From the NCBI GenBank assembly GCA_003249215.1, contig QKJR01000041.1, forward strand, positions 1 through 64,000: DNA of 64,000 bases. The letters run 5' to 3'. The notes under the pieces were generated by a model that was not told the DNA's origin, did no database searches, and saw nothing but the letters and a program-made list of their open reading frames with translations. A program made the position numbers and the translations under genes. Numbering within the stretch: position 1 is the stretch's first letter; each line of letters starts with the position of its first letter. Of this stretch, positions 50,988 through 60,750 are shown one piece after another. This stretch comes from Rhodobacterales bacterium. GTDB lineage: Bacteria; Pseudomonadota; Alphaproteobacteria; Rhodobacterales; Rhodobacteraceae.

Positions 50988-51320
50988 TCAGCGCTGGGCG
51001 AAATAGCGCGCGGGGTCCATCATCGTGACCCGGACGCTGATCGGCGTCTGGGCCACGTCGCTCATCATCTCGCGCAGCCGCTCCATCGCACCGCGGATCT
51101 GCTCCACGGTGCGACCGGGCTTCTCGAGAACCCGCAGGTCGATCGTCGCGCCGGGCTGATCGGCCAGCCCATGCACCGGCCAGAGCGTGAAATGGCAGGC
51201 CTCGACCGGCACCGAGAGTTGCGCGCAGAGCATCTCGCGCACCGCGGGCAGCGCCGCCTCGAGCGCGGGCCCGCGCGCCTGCCAGAGCCCGTGGTCGACC
51301 TGCATTGACATCAACGGCAT
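50988..51320 (-). CDS. Tautomerase/CHMI-like small protein
   Basis: MPLMSMQVDHGLWQARGPALEAALPAVREMLCAQLSVPVEACHFTLWPVHGL...TVEQIRGAMERLREMMSDVAQTPISVRVTMMDPARYF; size and VTMMDPA-type ending suggest tautomerase/isomerase fold. Confidence 0.55.
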   Translation of the reverse strand: MPLMSMQVDHGLWQARGPALEAALPAVREMLCAQLSVPVEACHFTLWPVHGLADQPGATIDLRVLEKPGRTVEQIRGAMERLREMMSDVAQTPISVRVTMMDPARYFAQR

Positions 51321-51333
51321 CGGCTCCTCCTGC

Positions 51334-52176
51334 TCATTCGGTCTCGGCGACCATGACGAAATCGAAGGGCGAGCGCCAAGCCGTCTCGCCGCCGATATGT
51401 TCGAAGGGCGCAACCAGCGTTTCCTTGACGCCGAAGACCGCGTCGTCGCCGAGGTAATAATCGTCGCCGACGAAGGTATGGGTGACGATCGTCTTGTGCC
51501 CGGGCGCGGTGACCCTGAAATGCATATGCGCCGGGCGGTTCGGGTGGCGCCCGAGACGCCCGAGCATCTTGCCCACCGGCCCGTCATCGGGGATCGGATA
51601 GCTGACCGGCTTGATGCCGACGAAGCGATAGACCCCGTCCGAGCCGGTGAAGAACCGCCCGCGGTTGTTCCACTTCGGCTGGATACCCGGCTGCTGCACG
51701 TCGTAATAGCCTTCGGCATTGTCCGACCAGACATCGACGCAGGCGCCTTCGAGTGGCTCGCCATGCAGGTCGATCACCCTTCCCTCGAAAAGGCAGGTCT
51801 CGCCCTTGCCGTCGAGACAGATGTTTTCGCCCATCTGCCGGATCGGCGCCCCGGCGACGTGGAACGGCCCGAAGACGGTGTTTTCAGTCGCGCCGGTGGG
51901 GCGGCGGTTGTTGATCGCATCGACCAGCATCGACACGCCCAGCACATCCGAGAGCAGGATGAATTCCTGCCGCTCCTCGGTGCAGATCTGGCCCGTCCTG
52001 GTCAGAAAATCGATGCCGAAATCCCATTCCTCCTGCGTCAGCTCCACATCCTTGATGAAGTCGTGCATGTGACGCACCAGCGATTCCATCACGGTCTTCA
52101 GCCGCTCGGGCACCTCCGCCCCCATCCGCGCATTGACCGTCGCATCCGAGGCCTCTTCGGTGAAAAACTTGCTCAT
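51334..52176 (-). CDS. Intradiol ring-cleavage dioxygenase, hydroxyquinol 1,2-dioxygenase type
   Basis: VSMLVDAINNRRPTGATENTVFGPFHVAGAPIRQMG, DVWSDNAEGYYDVQQPGIQPKWNNRGRFFTGSDGVYRFVGIKPVSYPIPDDGPVGKML...PAHMHF. Confidence 0.9.
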   Translation of the reverse strand: MSKFFTEEASDATVNARMGAEVPERLKTVMESLVRHMHDFIKDVELTQEEWDFGIDFLTRTGQICTEERQEFILLSDVLGVSMLVDAINNRRPTGATENTVFGPFHVAGAPIRQMGENICLDGKGETCLFEGRVIDLHGEPLEGACVDVWSDNAEGYYDVQQPGIQPKWNNRGRFFTGSDGVYRFVGIKPVSYPIPDDGPVGKMLGRLGRHPNRPAHMHFRVTAPGHKTIVTHTFVGDDYYLGDDAVFGVKETLVAPFEHIGGETAWRSPFDFVMVAETE

Positions 52177-52178
52177 GC

Positions 52179-53240
52179 TCAGGTTCCTTCCTTCACGATC
52201 TTGGGTGGGATGCCGGGCACGGGCGTCGCCGTGCGGGGCGGCCTGTGGCGCAGCGGCAGGAGTTCGATGCCGGTCTTGTCGGTGAAAAGCCCCCAGAGCC
52301 CGCGCCGCGCGAAGAGCATGATCGCGATGCCGAAGAGCCCGAGGAGGATCAGATAGAGCGTGCCGTAATCGGCAAGCAGCCGTTGCAGGACATAAAAGAC
52401 CAGCACGCCGACGATCGGGCCGGGCAGGGTGCCGATGCCGCCGATCACGGTGATGAAGATCACGAAGGCGGTCCAGTCCACCACCGAGAAGGCGGCGTCG
52501 GGCGTGACCCGGGTGATCTGCAGGAACATCAGCGCGCCGCAGACCCCGGTGCCGAGCGCGCTCAGCACGAAGACGATCGCCTTGAGCCGCGCGGGATCGA
52601 CGCCGACCGAGCGCGCGGCCTCGAGATTGTCGCGGATCGCTTGCAGCCCGAGCCCCGCGCGCGAGCGCAGAAAGAGATAGCTCGCGCTCAGCGTCGCCAC
52701 CGCCAGCGCAAGCGCGAGCCAGTAGCTCAGCACATCCGCCGCCGCCGCGTTCGAGATCCCGAGCAGATGGCGGATCGGCTGCACGCCGAACATCTCCTGC
52801 GTCGTGCCCTTGGGCAGCGAGGTGCCGGTGCCGCCGCCGAGCGCCTTCCATTGCGCAAGCGAAAGCCGCACGATCTCGGCACTGACCCAGGTGCCGATCG
52901 CGAAATAGGCGCCGTTGAGGCGGAAGGTGAAGATGGCGATGGGCACCGACAGGGCCGCCGCCGCCGCGCCCCCGATTACGATCCCCCAGAGCGGATCGAC
53001 CCCGCCGAGGATCACCGCGGCGAACATCGCATAGGCGCCGGTGCCGACGAAGGCCTGCTGGCCGACCGAGACGAGCCCGGCGAAGCCCGCCAGAATGTTC
53101 CAGTTCATCGCCAGCACCAGCAGGGTCAGCACCGTGAACAGGTCCTGAATGATCGCGCGCGAGCCGTAGAACGGCACGAGGGCGAGGGCGGCGACGATCG
53201 CGAGCGCGACGGGCAGGGCAATCTTGGAATTGTGGTTCAT
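52179..53240 (-). CDS. Branched-chain-amino-acid-type ABC transporter permease (LivM family)
   Basis: GFAGLVSVGQQAFVGTGAYAMFA; IGGIGTLPGPIVGVLVFYVL. Confidence 0.92.
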   Translation of the reverse strand: MNHNSKIALPVALAIVAALALVPFYGSRAIIQDLFTVLTLLVLAMNWNILAGFAGLVSVGQQAFVGTGAYAMFAAVILGGVDPLWGIVIGGAAAAALSVPIAIFTFRLNGAYFAIGTWVSAEIVRLSLAQWKALGGGTGTSLPKGTTQEMFGVQPIRHLLGISNAAAADVLSYWLALALAVATLSASYLFLRSRAGLGLQAIRDNLEAARSVGVDPARLKAIVFVLSALGTGVCGALMFLQITRVTPDAAFSVVDWTAFVIFITVIGGIGTLPGPIVGVLVFYVLQRLLADYGTLYLILLGLFGIAIMLFARRGLWGLFTDKTGIELLPLRHRPPRTATPVPGIPPKIVKEGT

Positions 53241-53252
53241 CTGTCTGCCCTC

Positions 53253-54116
53253 TCAGTCATTGGCGCGCGGGAAGAGGCCGCGCGGGCGCACCAGCAGGAC
53301 CGCCACGAAGGCGACATGCCCGGCGAGGATCTGCCATTCCGGGTTGATCGCGGCGCCGAGCGCTTGGGCCACGCCGATCACGATCCCCCCCGCGAGCGTG
53401 CCCCACAGGCTGCCCAGCCCGCCGATGATCACCGCCTCGAAGGCGTAGATCAGCCGCGCGGGCCCGATCGTCGGGTCGAAATTGGCGCGGATGCCGAGGT
53501 AAAGCGCGGCGATCGTGGCCACCACGAGCGCGAGCCCGGTGGCGATGGCGAAGACGTTGCGCGGGCGGATGCCCATCAACCCCGCCGTCGCCGCATCGTC
53601 CGAGGTGGCGCGGAAGGCGCGCCCGAGCGCGGTGCGATAGAAGATCTGGTTGAGGATCAGGATCACCGCCACCGCCGAGATCAGCGTCAGGAGCGGCATC
53701 ACCCCCAGCGTGACCGGCCCGAGCGCGAGCGAGGCGGAGTCGAGCGCCCCCACCGACAGTTTCTGGCTGTCGGCGCTGAAGCCTTCGAGCAGCCCGTTCT
53801 GGATCACGATCGAGATCCCGAAGGTCACCAGCAGCGGTGGCAGGATATCGGCACCGAGCACGCGGTTCAGGACATGCGCCTGCAAGAGCCAGCCGAGCCC
53901 GAACATCACCGGCGCCGCGATCAGTGCCGCGAGGAATGGGTTGAGCCCGAACACCGTGCTCGCCGTCAGGATCAGATAGGCGCCGAGCACGATCAGATCG
54001 CCATGCGCCAGATTGACGAGCCGCATGATCCCGAAGACGAGGCTGAGCCCCGCGGCGAAGAGCGCATAGAGACCGCCCAGCAGGATCCCCTGCACGATGG
54101 TATCGACCCAGATCAT
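53253..54116 (-). CDS. Branched-chain-amino-acid-type ABC transporter permease (LivH family)
   Basis: GLYALFAAGLSLVFGIMRLVNLAHGDLIVLGAY; ALYLGIRANFDPTIGPARLIYAFEAVIIGGLGSLWGTL. Confidence 0.93.
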   Translation of the reverse strand: MIWVDTIVQGILLGGLYALFAAGLSLVFGIMRLVNLAHGDLIVLGAYLILTASTVFGLNPFLAALIAAPVMFGLGWLLQAHVLNRVLGADILPPLLVTFGISIVIQNGLLEGFSADSQKLSVGALDSASLALGPVTLGVMPLLTLISAVAVILILNQIFYRTALGRAFRATSDDAATAGLMGIRPRNVFAIATGLALVVATIAALYLGIRANFDPTIGPARLIYAFEAVIIGGLGSLWGTLAGGIVIGVAQALGAAINPEWQILAGHVAFVAVLLVRPRGLFPRAND

Positions 54117-54826
54117 GCGCTCACTCCGAAATAGGCGTCGTGGATGGCTTCGCGCGACAGGGTTCCCGGCGGCCCCGACAGGGTGACCCGCCCCTCCATC
54201 ATGCAATAGACGCGGTCGGCCACTTTCAGCGCCTGACCGATGTCCTGCTCGACCACGACGATCGAGGCGCCGCTCTCGCGGATCTTCGGGAAGGCGGCGT
54301 AGATTTCCTTGACCACCACCGGGGCGAGCCCGAGGCTCAGCTCGTCGCAGAGCAGCACCTCGGGGTTGGACATCAGCGCGCGGCCGATCGCGACCATCTG
54401 CTGTTGCCCGCCCGAGAGCGCCGTGCCCCCGTGATGGCGCCGCTCGCGCAGGATCGGCATCATCTCATAGATCGTCTCGAGCTGCCAATAGCCGCCGCCC
54501 TTGCGGCCATGCGCCCCGATCAGCAGGTTTTCCTCGACCGAGAGCGAGGGAAAGAGCCTGCGTCCCTCGGGCACCATGGCGATGCCGCGCGCGAGCACAT
54601 CGGGCGCGTCGAGCGTGCCGATCGCCTCGCCCTTGCTCCGGATCATCGCGGGTTCGTTGCGCAACTGCCCGGTGATCGAGCGCATCAGCGTCGACTTGCC
54701 TGCGCCATTCGCGCCGATGATCGCGACCGTCTCGCCCCGGTGCAGTTCGATATCCACCCCGAAAAGCGCCTGAAAATCGCCGTAGAAGGCAGTCAGCCCA
54801 TGGGTGGAGAGCAATGTCTCGGTCAT
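54113..54826 (-). CDS. Liv-type ABC transporter ATPase (LivF family)
   Basis: GANGAGKSTLMRSITG, LSGGQQQMVAIGRALMSNPEVLLCDELSLGLAP. Confidence 0.93.
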   Translation of the reverse strand: MTETLLSTHGLTAFYGDFQALFGVDIELHRGETVAIIGANGAGKSTLMRSITGQLRNEPAMIRSKGEAIGTLDAPDVLARGIAMVPEGRRLFPSLSVEENLLIGAHGRKGGGYWQLETIYEMMPILRERRHHGGTALSGGQQQMVAIGRALMSNPEVLLCDELSLGLAPVVVKEIYAAFPKIRESGASIVVVEQDIGQALKVADRVYCMMEGRVTLSGPPGTLSREAIHDAYFGVSA

Positions 54827-55542
54827 ACCTCGATCCCCAGATAGATTTCCCGGACGGCGGGCGTGTCCATCACCACTTCGGGCGCGCCGATCGTCAGCAT
54901 CTTGCCGAAATTGAGCACCATCAGCCGCTCGACCACCGAGGTCAGCGCGTGCAGCACATGCTCGATCCAGATAATTGCGGTGCCCTGCGCATGGATCGAC
55001 TTGATCGTCTCGATCAGCGCCACGCATTCGCCATCGGTCAGCCCGCCCGCGATCTCGTCGAGCAGGATCAGCTTGGGCGAGGTGGCCATCGCGCGGGCCA
55101 GTTCGAGGCGCTTGCGCTGCAGAAGCGACAGGCTGCCCGAGGTCGCCTCGGCCAAGTCGCCAAGCCCGGTGCGGTCGAGAATGTCGACGCAGAGCTGCTC
55201 GGCCTCGCGCCCGCCCTGACCGCCGCCGAAATTGGCCGCGACCAGAAGGTTTTCATAGACGCTCAGATGGGTGAAGGGCTGCGGGATCTGGAACGAGCGT
55301 CCGATCCCGGCCTTGACGCGCGCCATCGGGCTTTGACCGGTGACATCAGTGCCGTCGAAGGTGATCGTGCCGGCATCGGTGCGGATATTGCCGGTGATCA
55401 GGTTGAACAGCGTCGATTTCCCGGCGCCGTTCGGCCCGATGATGCCGAGCACCTCGCCCGGCGCCACCTCGAAGCTGACATCGTCGGTGACCTTCAGCGC
55501 GCCGAAGGATTTGGACACGGAGTTGAGAGACAGAATGGCCAT
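54823..55542 (-). CDS. Liv-type ABC transporter ATPase (LivG family)
   Basis: IGPNGAGKSTLFNLITGNIRTDAGTITFDG; LILLDEIAGGLTDGE. Confidence 0.93.
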   Translation of the reverse strand: MAILSLNSVSKSFGALKVTDDVSFEVAPGEVLGIIGPNGAGKSTLFNLITGNIRTDAGTITFDGTDVTGQSPMARVKAGIGRSFQIPQPFTHLSVYENLLVAANFGGGQGGREAEQLCVDILDRTGLGDLAEATSGSLSLLQRKRLELARAMATSPKLILLDEIAGGLTDGECVALIETIKSIHAQGTAIIWIEHVLHALTSVVERLMVLNFGKMLTIGAPEVVMDTPAVREIYLGIEV

Positions 55543-55637
55543 GAAGGCTCCTTGCGCGGGGTCGGGCGGGGCGGATGCGGGCGGGGCAGGCGATCGGGCA
55601 GGGGGGCTCCGGCGGGGGCGCCGCCGGAGCCCCCGGC

Positions 55638-56909
55638 TCAGCTCAGCGCCTCGAGGGTCCCAGTCAGCGGGATCTCGGGGGCATTGCCGTTCTCGACGAT
55701 GACCAGATCGAAATCGCCGCCGTCACGCACGCGCCATTGCCCGCCCACGAGCGGCGTCTTGGCGACGTTCTTGCGGGCGAATTCGGGCACGTTGTCCTGC
55801 CCCCATTTCAGATGGCCGACGACCGTCTGCAGATCGGTCGCGCCCACCGCTTCGGCCAGCGCATCGCCATCCGTCGGGTCCTCGGTGCGCGCCAGCGCGT
55901 CGGTGGCCACCTCGAAGAGCGCATGGACGAAGCCGAGCGGCATGGTCCATTTGCGCTGGGCGACGCTCTCGAATTCCTGCGCGAGTTCGGCGGCCGTCTG
56001 CCCGGTCAGCGAGGAGGTGAAGGGATGCCAGGGCGACCACCAGACCTCGTTGGTCAGGTTGTGCGCGAGCGGCCCGAGCGCCGCGACGCTCTCGGGGAAG
56101 AGCAGCGCCTTGGCGACCGAGACCATCTTTGGATTGAAGCCCTGCTGCTTGGCCTGGGTCCAGAAGGTGGTGAAATCGGGCGGGATCGGAATACCCACGA
56201 GGATCTCCGCCTGCGCCTGTTTGAAGGCGTTGATCTGGCTCGAGAAATCGTCACTCAGGTTCTGATAGCGGCCCGGGTCGGTCAGCTTGTAGCCGGCCTT
56301 TTCGAGCGCGGGCGGCATCCCCACCACCGGCGAGCTCCAGGCGTTGCCATCGCCGTCGTTGGGCCAGATCGCGCCCACGGATTTGTTGGTCTCGATCTGA
56401 TCCCACATGTTCATGAAGGTCGCGATATTGTCCTCAAGCCCCCAGAAGAAGTGATAGACGTAATCGAATTCCTGCCAGCCGGCGGGGGTGTTCGGGTCGC
56501 CCTGCTGACCGATGAACCAGGGTTGCCAGGGGGCGACCGTGGAGATGACGGGAATGCCCTCGCTCTCGGCGATGGTGCAGACCGGATTGGTGGTTTCCGG
56601 CGTCGAGGCGACGCAGATCAGGCTCACGCCGTCGCGCACGATCAACTCGCGGGCGACATCGGCGGCGCGGTTCGGGTTCGACTGGCTGTCCTTGACCACG
56701 ACCTCGATCGCGATCCCCTTTGCGGCGGCGGCCTTGACCGCGCGCTCGACGATATAGCCGTCGGCCTGTGCGAAACCGCTCAGCGGCCCGGTCTGCGGGC
56801 TGACGTAGCCGATCTTGATGGTCGATGTCCGGGCCAGAGCGGGCAGTGCCAAACTGCCTGCGGCCGCGGCTGCTCCGGTGCGGAGCAGGTGGCGTCTTGT
56901 GAGCATCAT
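55638..56909 (-). CDS. ABC transporter substrate-binding protein (LivK-like, Tat-type signal)
   Basis: MMLTRRHLLRTGAAAAAGSLALPALARTSTIKIGYVSPQTGPLSGFAQADGYIVERAVKAAAAKGIAIEVVVKDSQSNPNRAADVARELI. Confidence 0.92.
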   Translation of the reverse strand: MMLTRRHLLRTGAAAAAGSLALPALARTSTIKIGYVSPQTGPLSGFAQADGYIVERAVKAAAAKGIAIEVVVKDSQSNPNRAADVARELIVRDGVSLICVASTPETTNPVCTIAESEGIPVISTVAPWQPWFIGQQGDPNTPAGWQEFDYVYHFFWGLEDNIATFMNMWDQIETNKSVGAIWPNDGDGNAWSSPVVGMPPALEKAGYKLTDPGRYQNLSDDFSSQINAFKQAQAEILVGIPIPPDFTTFWTQAKQQGFNPKMVSVAKALLFPESVAALGPLAHNLTNEVWWSPWHPFTSSLTGQTAAELAQEFESVAQRKWTMPLGFVHALFEVATDALARTEDPTDGDALAEAVGATDLQTVVGHLKWGQDNVPEFARKNVAKTPLVGGQWRVRDGGDFDLVIVENGNAPEIPLTGTLEALS

Positions 56910-56939
56910 AGTCTCCTCCCTTGATGCGCTATGGTCGTC

Positions 56940-58001
56940 TCAACTCCCCGGGCGACGGCCCTCCCACGCGTCTTGCAACAGCGCCCGGATCGCTCCTCTT
57001 TCGACCGGGCGGGGGTTCCAGTAGGGGTTCTTGACGGCGAGATCGGCGGCGCGGTCGAGATCGGCCTCGGCCAGTCCCAGATCGCGCAGGGCCATCGGCG
57101 CGCCGAGGCCTTTCGCGAAATCCCACAGCCCGCCTCCGATCTCGCCGCCGAACAGCGCGGCCAGCGGCGCCATCGCCGCGGCGGCGGCCGCGGCGTTATA
57201 GGCGGCGGTATGCGGGATCATCACCGAATGGGTTTCGGCATGGGGCAGATCGAAGGACCCGCCGAGCGTGTGACAAAGCTTGTGATGCAGGGCCATGCCG
57301 ACCGAGCCGAGCACCGTGCCGCAGAGCCAGGCGCCATAAAGCGCATCGCTGCGGCCCTGAGGATCGCGCGGATCGGCGACGATCGCGGGCAGCGCGGCCT
57401 TGAGCGCGCGCACCCCCTCGAGCGCCAGCAGCGAGGCGACGGGGTTGCGATCCTGCGCATAGACGCCCTCGATCGCATGGGCCATCGCATTGAGGCCCGA
57501 GGTCACGCTCATCCCGACCGGCAGGCCGAGCGTCAGATCGGGGTCGTAGATCACCGCCTCGGGCAGCACGCGCCTATCGCGCAGCGTGGTCTTGAGCCCG
57601 TTCTCGGTCTGCCCGAGGATCGGCGTCACCTCGGAGCCCGCATAGGTCGTCGCGATCACCAGTTGCGCGCAGTCGGTGCGCCAGGCGATCGCCTTGCCGA
57701 GCCCGATGGTCGAACCGCCGCCGAGCGCCACGACGCAATCGGCGCCGGTCTCCGCAAAGACCGTCATCGCGGTCTCGGTCACCTCGACGGGGGTATGCAT
57801 CGCCGCGCCGGAAAACACCCCGGCCGCCAGATCGCCGAGCGTTGCGGCCAGCGCCTCGGCATCGGCCTTCTGGAACGGCGTCGACAGGATCAGCGCGCGC
57901 CGGCCGCCGAGGCCGCGCAACGCGTCCGCGACCCGGGCCACCGCCCCGCAGCCGAACACGATCCGCGCCGGATTGAGGCTGCAGGTGAAGTTCAGTGACA
58001 T
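56940..58001 (-). CDS. Maleylacetate reductase (iron-containing alcohol dehydrogenase family)
   Basis: VALGGGSTIGLGKAIAWRT, IATTYAGSEVTPILGQTENGLKTT, NAMAHAIEGVYA, HHKLCHTLGGSFDLPHAETHSVMIPH. Confidence 0.92.
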   Translation of the reverse strand: MSLNFTCSLNPARIVFGCGAVARVADALRGLGGRRALILSTPFQKADAEALAATLGDLAAGVFSGAAMHTPVEVTETAMTVFAETGADCVVALGGGSTIGLGKAIAWRTDCAQLVIATTYAGSEVTPILGQTENGLKTTLRDRRVLPEAVIYDPDLTLGLPVGMSVTSGLNAMAHAIEGVYAQDRNPVASLLALEGVRALKAALPAIVADPRDPQGRSDALYGAWLCGTVLGSVGMALHHKLCHTLGGSFDLPHAETHSVMIPHTAAYNAAAAAAAMAPLAALFGGEIGGGLWDFAKGLGAPMALRDLGLAEADLDRAADLAVKNPYWNPRPVERGAIRALLQDAWEGRRPGS

Positions 58002-58158
58002 TCGTCCTCCCATCCCGGCCGCATGGTCCGGGCTCCCTGAGCTTGAGGATAGGCGCGCCCGGCGGGCAGAGGATCGGAAAGGCGCATAATTACATAACTT
58101 GTCATTATGTTATTCCACGCCTGTCCGGTCCCCGCTCGGTGCCGCCGGGGCGGCGGCG

Positions 58159-59805
58159 TCACGCGCTGAGCGCGGCCTCTTCGGCAGGGACATTCAATGT
58201 TTTCATGATCTTGTCGAAACGCTCACGCAGCGCCTCGGGGGTCTTCGCGGTCAGGGCCACATAGAAATCCGGGCGGATCAGAACATAACGGGCGTCGATA
58301 TCCTCGAGCCAGGCCTTGTAGGTGCCTTCGCGGTCGATCACCTCGCACGCACCGCCCGGCGCGCAGATCTGCACCCCGAACCCTTCGAGCGCGGCAAGCT
58401 GCGCGCGCTGCCCGGGGCTCAGCACGGCCAGCGGATCGGTCTCATAGCCGATCAGCACCCAGCCCTGACCCACCGCCTGATCGAAGCGGTCGATCCTGCC
58501 CTTGGCCTCGACCACGCCCTGCACCGACAATTCGCCCGCATGCGTGCTGTCTGCGGCCCAGGCGCCCGGCCCGAGATGACAGATGTCGGTGGGCACCGGG
58601 GTATCGCCACGTTCGGCGAGCGCCGCGATCATCGCCGCATCACGCTCGGCCGCCGCCGCCGCATCGGCGATGCAGATGATCTGCCCGAGTTCCTTACTGA
58701 AGTCGATGTAATGCCGGGCATGGTCGATCCGCTCCGAGGAATAGCTCGCCAGCGCCTCGAGGCCGAATTTCCCCTCGAGGATGCCGTTCAGACGCCAGCC
58801 CATCGCCACCGCGTCGCGCACCCCCGCGCACATCCCCTCGCCGGCGAAGGGCGGCATCAGATGCGCGGCGTCGCCCCCGATCAGGCAGCGCCCCTTGTGC
58901 CACTCCCGCGCCCAGCGGGCCTGAAAGCGATAGACCGCGGCCCGTTCGAGCGCGGCGTTCTCGGGGGTGAGGCCCCAGGGTTCGAGCAGCTTCCACGCGT
59001 TCTCGGGCTTTTGCAGCTCGGCCGGGTCCTCGCCCGGCAGCACCATATATTCCCAGCGGCGCCGGTCTGGCCCGCCTGCGACCGGACCGGGGCCACCGGG
59101 GACCACCGTGGTCGGGCGCGCCGGGTCGCAGAGCTGCCATTGCGCGGGGTCCTGCGGGCGGCTGGCGACGTAATCGAACTGCGGGATCATGTCGAGGATC
59201 AGCCAGTCGAAGAAATAGCCGCGGTCCTCGGTCTCGATCCCCAGCGCCTGGCGCACGAAGCTGTTGGCGCCATCGGTACCGGCCACGAATTTCGCGCGGA
59301 TCTGCCGGGTCTCGTCGGGCGTGCCGCCCTCCTCGGGGGTGCGGCGCAGCGTCAGGCTCACGCCCTCGGCGTCCTGCGTCAGCGCCGATCCCTGCCAGCC
59401 GCGCAGGATCTGCACTGTGGGCAGGGCGCCCGCGATCTCCATCAGCCGGGTTTCGAGGAAGGGCTGGTTGAACCAGTAGCGCACCCGCCAGCCCGAGGCC
59501 GACTGGCTTTTCCAATCGACGATCTGCAGGTTCTGGCCGTCGCGGTTGCGCCAGTAATAGAGCTCGTCATGGAAGTTGATCGCAGGGTCGTTCTCGGAAT
59601 CGATGCCCAGCGTGGCGAGGATCCGCGCGATCTCGTGGTCGAAGGTCACTGCGCGCGGCAGCGGGTAATGCCGGCTCCAGCGTTCGATCAGCGTCACGCG
59701 CTTGCCGCGCTGTCCGAGCAGGATCGCCAGCAGATGCCCGACCGGGCCCCCGCCCACGATCGCCACGTCTGCATCGAAGCCCGGGGGCTTGGCCAAAGTC
59801 GTCAT
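58159..59805 (-). CDS. FAD-dependent aromatic hydroxylase (MhpA/resorcinol hydroxylase-like)
   Basis: VAIVGGGPVGHLLAILLGQRGKRVTLIERW (GxGxxG), LIGGDAAHLMPPFAGEGMCAGVRDAVAMGWRLNGIL. Confidence 0.88.
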   Translation of the reverse strand: MTTLAKPPGFDADVAIVGGGPVGHLLAILLGQRGKRVTLIERWSRHYPLPRAVTFDHEIARILATLGIDSENDPAINFHDELYYWRNRDGQNLQIVDWKSQSASGWRVRYWFNQPFLETRLMEIAGALPTVQILRGWQGSALTQDAEGVSLTLRRTPEEGGTPDETRQIRAKFVAGTDGANSFVRQALGIETEDRGYFFDWLILDMIPQFDYVASRPQDPAQWQLCDPARPTTVVPGGPGPVAGGPDRRRWEYMVLPGEDPAELQKPENAWKLLEPWGLTPENAALERAAVYRFQARWAREWHKGRCLIGGDAAHLMPPFAGEGMCAGVRDAVAMGWRLNGILEGKFGLEALASYSSERIDHARHYIDFSKELGQIICIADAAAAAERDAAMIAALAERGDTPVPTDICHLGPGAWAADSTHAGELSVQGVVEAKGRIDRFDQAVGQGWVLIGYETDPLAVLSPGQRAQLAALEGFGVQICAPGGACEVIDREGTYKAWLEDIDARYVLIRPDFYVALTAKTPEALRERFDKIMKTLNVPAEEAALSA

Positions 59806-60108
59806 GATGTCCTCCCTGAGGGTCTCTCCCGTCGTTCTCCTCAACGTCCGGAAGGGGCCGCAATATAACTGCATGATCATTTAGTATCGAAAAATGAATG
59901 TTCGTCAAGTTTGATTAATCGTCATTTTTGCGACCGGGCTGCGGGCGTCACGGGCTTGTTCGGAAAGGAAATTTCTCTGGCTGCGTCCTGCGAGGGCGGC
60001 TTGAGGCGCCGCAGGGGGAGGGGCCGCATTGGCCCCCGGCGGGTTTCGCAGCGGCGCCCGAGGGGCTAAAAGTGAATGTGATTCGTAGATGACGAAAGCC
60101 GAGGTCAG

Positions 60109-60750
60109 ATGCCCGAATTGCCCAGCGAGGGCCGCGTGGCCCGCCGCCAGAGACGCACCCGCGAAGCCCTGATCCATGCCGCGAGCGCGATCATGACCGA
60201 GAAGGGCGTCGATGCCGCGACGATGCTCGAGATCGCCGAACGGGCCGATATGGGGGCGGGCACGGTCTATAACTATTTCGGGTCCAAGGATGCGCTCGCG
60301 GTCGCGGTGCTCGAGAGCCTGATGCAGGATCTGGCGCGGCGCATCGAATCCGTGACCGACGCCTTCGAGGATTCCGCGCGCGTCTATGCCTTCGGTCTGC
60401 GCTCGGTGCTCGACACGGCGACGCAGGATGCGCGCTGGGGCCAGATGCTGCACCGCTCCGAGGTGATCGCGGATGCGATGTATCGCGCGATGGGCCCTTT
60501 CGCGATCCGTGACATGGAGCGCGCCACCGCCGCGGGCCGGTTCACGATCGCCGATGCGGGGCTGAACTGGCGGCTGACCTGTCACGCGCTGATCGGCGCG
60601 GCCCTGCTGATGACCAAGGGCGATCTGCCGCTTGCGGCCAAGCCCGAGGTGATCACCCGGCTATTGTGCATGACCGGCCTTGGGCTGGAGAGCGCGCAGG
60701 ATCTCGCGCACAGCGATCTGCCAGCCTTGCCCGCAGCCCTGCCCGGCTAG
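60109..60750 (+). CDS. TetR/AcrR-family regulator
   Basis: RRQRRTREALIHAASAIMTEKGVDAATMLEIAERADMGAGTVYNYFGSKDALAVAV. Confidence 0.92.
   Translation: MPELPSEGRVARRQRRTREALIHAASAIMTEKGVDAATMLEIAERADMGAGTVYNYFGSKDALAVAVLESLMQDLARRIESVTDAFEDSARVYAFGLRSVLDTATQDARWGQMLHRSEVIADAMYRAMGPFAIRDMERATAAGRFTIADAGLNWRLTCHALIGAALLMTKGDLPLAAKPEVITRLLCMTGLGLESAQDLAHSDLPALPAALPG

Noticed and set aside
51334-52851. 505-aa ORF extending the dioxygenase upstream into livM
   Set aside because: The upstream part is an out-of-frame reading of livM; the real start is MSKFFTEEAS at 52176.
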